A DNA stretch of 10,797 bases, taken from Alphaproteobacteria bacterium (GTDB taxonomy: Bacteria; Pseudomonadota; Alphaproteobacteria; Kiloniellales; JAKSDN01). This document shows, piece after piece, positions 8,111 through 10,797 of this stretch (position 1 is the first letter of the stretch; each line of letters opens with the position of its first letter). Position numbers and translations under genes: made by a program. A model generated the notes under the pieces. The model worked only from the letters and a program-made list of their open reading frames with translations. It did no database searches and had not been told where the DNA came from. The stretch lies in contig JAUVQB010000017.1 in NCBI GenBank assembly GCA_030598385.1, positions 1 to 10,797 on the forward strand, written 5' to 3'.

Positions 8111-9625
8111 CTATCGGGGCATGATCGGCGCGGCGAAAGGCTGGCCGTTCAGCAGCATCTGGCCGTCGGCCGCGAGCCGGATGCTGTAGTGGTCGACCGC
8201 GCGGCTTTCGCCATCGGTCTCGCGCCGCGCCAAAGATCTCATCCAGTTGGCCATGGCGAGCCCGCCGAAGGCGTCCTGATTGCCCGCGATGACCTCCGCC
8301 TCGAGCAGGGCGATGACGTCGTCGAGGCCGGTGACCGCCACATCCATAGCCCCGGTCACGCCTTGCGGGGAGGTCGGGTTGACGTCGAACGCGCCTTCGG
8401 CCGTCATCGATGCAACCTCGGATTCGACCAGAAAGTGCGGCAGCTTGAGCTGCGTGCCGGCCTCGGTGAGGGCCGGAAGGACCTCGCCCATCAGCATGAA
8501 CATCATGATCTGGTTCATGGCCGCCGGGTCCTGTCCCTCCCGGCCTCCTTGCATGAGCATGAAAGACAAGGTCCGCAACAGGGACTGCCAGATGCGGTCG
8601 GCCGGCAGGCGCTCGAGCGCCGCTACCAGGCCCATGTTGCGCGGCGCCAAGGCCCCCATCGGCCCGACTTCCGCCCTCAGGCTCTCGCCCATTTCCAGGT
8701 TTTCATGCTTCAGCCCGAATCGAACCTCGGCCAGCGCCTGATCGAATCCGCTGGCCGCGAAATCCAACTCCCCCCTATCGAGCCGGAACTGGGTCTGGCC
8801 GGCCGCGTCGGTCGCGCGCACGCCCGAGACCGCGAAGCGTTCCGCGAAGCTGCCCGGCAGAACGTTGAGCCCCGACATGCGCTGTATGAAGGCGGCCAAG
8901 TCGGTCTCGCTGGGCCCCCCTTCGCGGGCCGCCAGGGCCTCGTACTCCTGGGTGAGCTGGGCATAGGCCTCGAGATCCATGCCGGTCACGTCGGTCTCGA
9001 CCTCGATCTCGGCGATTTCGAGCGCGCCCTCGCCGGGGATCTCGGCACGAAGGGCCGTGGCGCGGCCCTTGGCGCGCTGATCGGTGCGGCCGTCGGCGCC
9101 TTGCTCGGCCCGGCTGATGCCGCCAAGGCGTTCCGCCGCAAGGGTAAATGTACCGTCCGCCAAGCCGAAGCGAAGATCGGTGACGAGCAGGTCCAGCTCG
9201 AGAAAGTTGGAAAGCGCGACGACCCAGACGCCGTCGAAGCGCTCGAGGTCATAGGTCAGCAGGGCGAAGCGATTCCCGTCGGCATCGTAGACCGGCACGC
9301 TCCCCGGGACCGCGAGGTCGTAGACCCGGTATTGGCCCGCCTTGGTCTCCTCAACGGAAAAGGCCAAGTCGCCCAGGTCCGCCCAGTATCCCAGCTCGCC
9401 GCCCCGGCTGGTCATGCCGGTGATCTCCACCCGGTGGCTGCCGTCCTGCGGCCAGACCCGCACCTCCTCATAAGCGACCGGCGCCGCTGCCATCGGCCCG
9501 ACGAACAGCTCGAGCCCAGCGATGATGTCCTCGCGCAGTTTCTTGGCCTCGAGCGCCAGGGCGCCGCCCAGGGGCACAGCGATGACGAGAAGGACAGCGA
9601 GGAGTCCAGCGAGCTTACGGTGCAT
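8111..9625 (-). CDS. Exported protein of unknown function, C-terminal part DUF2125-like
   Basis: The 504-residue product begins MHRKLAGLLAVLLVIAV, a basic then hydrophobic signal peptide with a probable cleavage site after GGALA (residue 24), so the mature protein is probably periplasmic. There is no lipobox Cys and no other membrane helix. The rest looks like long runs of beta strands with acidic, amphipathic stretches, plus a Met-rich helical segment (355-380). Residues about 395-500 (SMTAEGAFDVNP, GAMDVAVTGLDDVIALLE, then ADGQMLLNGQPFAAPI) follow the pattern I associate with DUF2125 C-termini; a YdgA/DUF945-like protein is the other option. The frame extends to an ATG at 9713-9715, but that would place the start above the candidate promoter and bury the signal peptide behind 30 residues. 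ATG at 9623-9625 is therefore preferred, with a weak GGGA site upstream. Confidence 0.8.
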   Translation of the reverse strand: MHRKLAGLLAVLLVIAVPLGGALALEAKKLREDIIAGLELFVGPMAAAPVAYEEVRVWPQDGSHRVEITGMTSRGGELGYWADLGDLAFSVEETKAGQYRVYDLAVPGSVPVYDADGNRFALLTYDLERFDGVWVVALSNFLELDLLVTDLRFGLADGTFTLAAERLGGISRAEQGADGRTDQRAKGRATALRAEIPGEGALEIAEIEVETDVTGMDLEAYAQLTQEYEALAAREGGPSETDLAAFIQRMSGLNVLPGSFAERFAVSGVRATDAAGQTQFRLDRGELDFAASGFDQALAEVRFGLKHENLEMGESLRAEVGPMGALAPRNMGLVAALERLPADRIWQSLLRTLSFMLMQGGREGQDPAAMNQIMMFMLMGEVLPALTEAGTQLKLPHFLVESEVASMTAEGAFDVNPTSPQGVTGAMDVAVTGLDDVIALLEAEVIAGNQDAFGGLAMANWMRSLARRETDGESRAVDHYSIRLAADGQMLLNGQPFAAPIMPR

Positions 9626-9678
9626 GGCGGCGGATCCCGGGAATGTCAGATTTGGAATATCGGATTCTAGCGGCGCGG

Positions 9679-9706
9679 ATGATATCAGCGAGGGGTTAAC
9701 GCACAA
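9679..9706 (-). promoter_or_regulatory. Candidate sigma70-like promoter of the exported-protein gene
   Basis: On the minus strand TTGTGC (9701-9706) and TATCAT (9679-9684) are 16 bp apart. The -10 matches the consensus at 5 of 6 positions and the -35 keeps TTG. Transcription would begin near 9672, leaving a leader of about 47 nt before the ATG at 9625. This favours that start over the upstream in-frame ATG at 9715. Confidence 0.4.
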
Positions 9707-9723
9707 CCTAGGCATTCAATCGT

Positions 9724-9746
9724 GTCGAAAAAACGGCAGGTTCGAC
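9724..9746 (-). terminator. Inverted repeat with T-run after the ABC exporter gene, possible weak terminator
   Basis: GTCGAA (9724-9729) and TTCGAC (9741-9746) form a perfect 6-bp inverted repeat with an 11-nt loop, about 85 bp after the ABC exporter stop. On the minus strand a run of six T (9728-9733) falls at the end of the loop and inside the right arm, not after it, so this is not a textbook terminator. It may still separate the exporter transcript from the promoter at 9679-9706. Confidence 0.25.
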
Positions 9747-9751
9747 CCGGC

Positions 9752-9775
9752 ATTGGCCCCGAGATTGGCCCCGAT
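9752..9775. repeat. Two tandem 12-bp repeats, ATTGGCCCCGA(G/T)
   Basis: Two copies lie head to tail and differ in one base; degenerate copies flank them on both sides. They sit in the 206-bp region (9626-9831) between the ABC exporter stop and the exported-protein start. Apart from this repeat, the inverted repeat and the promoter candidate, I see nothing else in that region. Confidence 0.6.
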
Positions 9776-9831
9776 ATTGACTGCGGCTTTGGCGCTGACG
9801 TTCGCTCTTGGGCGAGTCCGGGAAAACGAGT

Positions 9832-10797
9832 CTAGGACTCCACCGCTTCGCGGGTTATGGCGGCGTCCGGTCGTTGCGTGGCGTCCGGCGCGGAGTCCGG
9901 CGGAGAGCCCTGGTCCGTCGCCGCGGCGCCGGGTTTCGTGCCTTTTGCCACCGCTTCTTGCTGCTCGGCCGCTTCCTGCTGGCGCCGCCACATCTCGGCG
10001 TAGCGCCCGCCCTGGGCGAGCAGCTCGTCGTGGCGGCCGCGCTCGACGATGCGGCCCTCCTCCAGCACCAGGATCTGGTCGGCCTCGACCACGGTGGAAA
10101 GCCGGTGGGCGATCATCAGGGTCGTGCGGCCTTCGGAGACCTCGCGCAGGCTCGCCTGGATCTCGCGCTCGGTCTTGGTGTCGAGCGCCGAGGTCGCCTC
10201 GTCGAACAGCAGGATCTTGGGGTCCTTCAGGATGGTGCGGGCGATGGCGACCCGCTGCTTTTCGCCGCCGGAGAGCTTGAGGCCGCGCTCGCCGACCAAG
10301 CTTTCGTAGCCGTCGGGCAGGCTCTCCACGAAGTCGTGGATGCGCGCCAAACGGGCGGCGGCCTCCACCTCGTCGCGGCTCGCGTCGGGCCGGCCGTAGG
10401 CGATGTTGTAGTAGACCGTGTCGTTGAACAGCACCGTGTCCTGGGGAACGATGCCGATGGCCGCCCGCAGGCTCGCCTGCTCTACGTCGCGGATATCCTG
10501 GCCGTCGATCGTCACTCGCCCCGCCGTCACGTCGTAGAAGCGGAACAGGATACGGCTGACGGTCGACTTGCCGGCGCCGCTCGGGCCGACGATGGCGAGG
10601 CTCTTGCCGGCCGGCACGGTGAAGTCGACGCCGTGCAGGATCGGCCGCCGCGGGTCGTAGCCGAAATCCACCCTCTCGAAGGCGATCTCGCCCGCGTCGA
10701 CCGACAAGGCGCGCGCGCCGGGCGGGTCGGTCACCTCGGCCTCCTGGTGCAGCAGGGTGAACATGACCTCCATGTCCACCAGCGACTGCTTGATCTC
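9832..10797 (-). CDS. Atm1/HMT-type ABC exporter, C-terminal ATPase part, cut by the right window edge
   Basis: The 321 visible residues are the end of the transmembrane domain ([13 protein letters not shown]) and the full nucleotide-binding domain of a fused ABC exporter in the inner membrane. It has the A-loop FGYDPRR (45-51), Walker [10 protein letters not shown] (71-79), Q-loop Gln119 (VPQD), signature LSGGE (175-179), Walker B ILLFDE (195-200) and switch His231 (AHR). The entry phrase [12 protein letters not shown] and the NBD read like the Atm1/ABCB7/HMT1 group, which exports glutathione-bound sulfur or metal compounds; substrate choice is inference. Residues 272-321 form a Gln/Ala/Pro/Asp-rich disordered tail, longer than usual. 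The frame is open to the window edge, and the GTG at 10777-10779 is internal, not a start. The roughly 300-residue membrane part is outside the window. Confidence 0.93.
   Translation of the reverse strand, partial: EIKQSLVDMEVMFTLLHQEAEVTDPPGARALSVDAGEIAFERVDFGYDPRRPILHGVDFTVPAGKSLAIVGPSGAGKSTVSRILFRFYDVTAGRVTIDGQDIRDVEQASLRAAIGIVPQDTVLFNDTVYYNIAYGRPDASRDEVEAAARLARIHDFVESLPDGYESLVGERGLKLSGGEKQRVAIARTILKDPKILLFDEATSALDTKTEREIQASLREVSEGRTTLMIAHRLSTVVEADQILVLEEGRIVERGRHDELLAQGGRYAEMWRRQQEAAEQQEAVAKGTKPGAAATDQGSPPDSAPDATQRPDAAITREAVES

Noticed and set aside
8189..9670. A 493-codon plus-strand frame opposite the exported-protein gene
   Set aside because: It has no recognisable motif and shadow-type composition, while the minus-strand frame has a signal peptide and a promoter. 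It is a by-product of high GC content.
9626..9715. A 30-residue N-terminal extension of the exported protein
   Set aside because: It would put a polar stretch before the signal peptide and its start lies upstream of the best promoter candidate.
9716..9991. A 91-codon minus-strand frame overlapping the end of the ABC exporter gene
   Set aside because: Most of it overlaps the exporter tail in a different frame and its start has no convincing ribosome binding site. The apparent peptide repeat comes from the 12-bp DNA repeat.

Overview
The window looks like an ordinary chromosomal stretch of a high-GC alphaproteobacterium, possibly Rhodospirillales-like. I infer this from the strong G/C bias at third codon positions, the gene order mdh-sucC-sucD-sucA, a ZapE/AFG1-type ATPase directly upstream of mdh, an Atm1-type ABC exporter and a small DUF6494-type protein. 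I see no tRNA, rRNA, CRISPR array, insertion sequence or prophage gene.

Positions 1-4303 (minus strand) hold a TCA-cycle operon read right to left: mdh, sucC, sucD, then the first 355 codons of sucA, which runs off the left edge. Malate dehydrogenase, succinyl-CoA synthetase (both subunits) and 2-oxoglutarate dehydrogenase E1 cover the 2-oxoglutarate to succinate step and the malate to oxaloacetate step. sucC and sucD overlap by one base. The sucD-sucA gap is 70 bp and the mdh-sucC gap is 94 bp.

Positions 4468-7735 (minus strand) hold three more genes pointing the same way: a homoserine-dehydrogenase-like oxidoreductase with a C-terminal SAF domain, a short-chain dehydrogenase/reductase (SDR), and zapE. 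Their gaps are 54 and 13 bp, so they are probably one transcript. A 164-bp gap separates zapE from mdh.

Positions 7838-8044 (plus strand) hold the only rightward gene, a 68-residue DUF6494-type protein with a clear ribosome binding site and a likely intrinsic terminator. It is divergent from the SAF-domain gene and convergent with the gene on its right.

Positions 8111-9625 (minus strand) encode a 504-residue protein with a signal peptide, probably periplasmic, whose C-terminal part looks DUF2125-like. A good sigma70-like promoter upstream supports the chosen start. Positions 9832-10797 (minus strand) hold the 3' part of an Atm1/HMT-type ABC exporter gene: the whole nucleotide-binding domain plus a long disordered tail.

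I do not see a convincing new multi-gene system. The most checkable oddities are a lysine/arginine-rich tail on malate dehydrogenase, the unassigned exported protein, the lone DUF6494 gene, the unknown substrate of the SAF/SDR pair, and RNA hairpins and homopolymer runs in the leaders of the suc operon.
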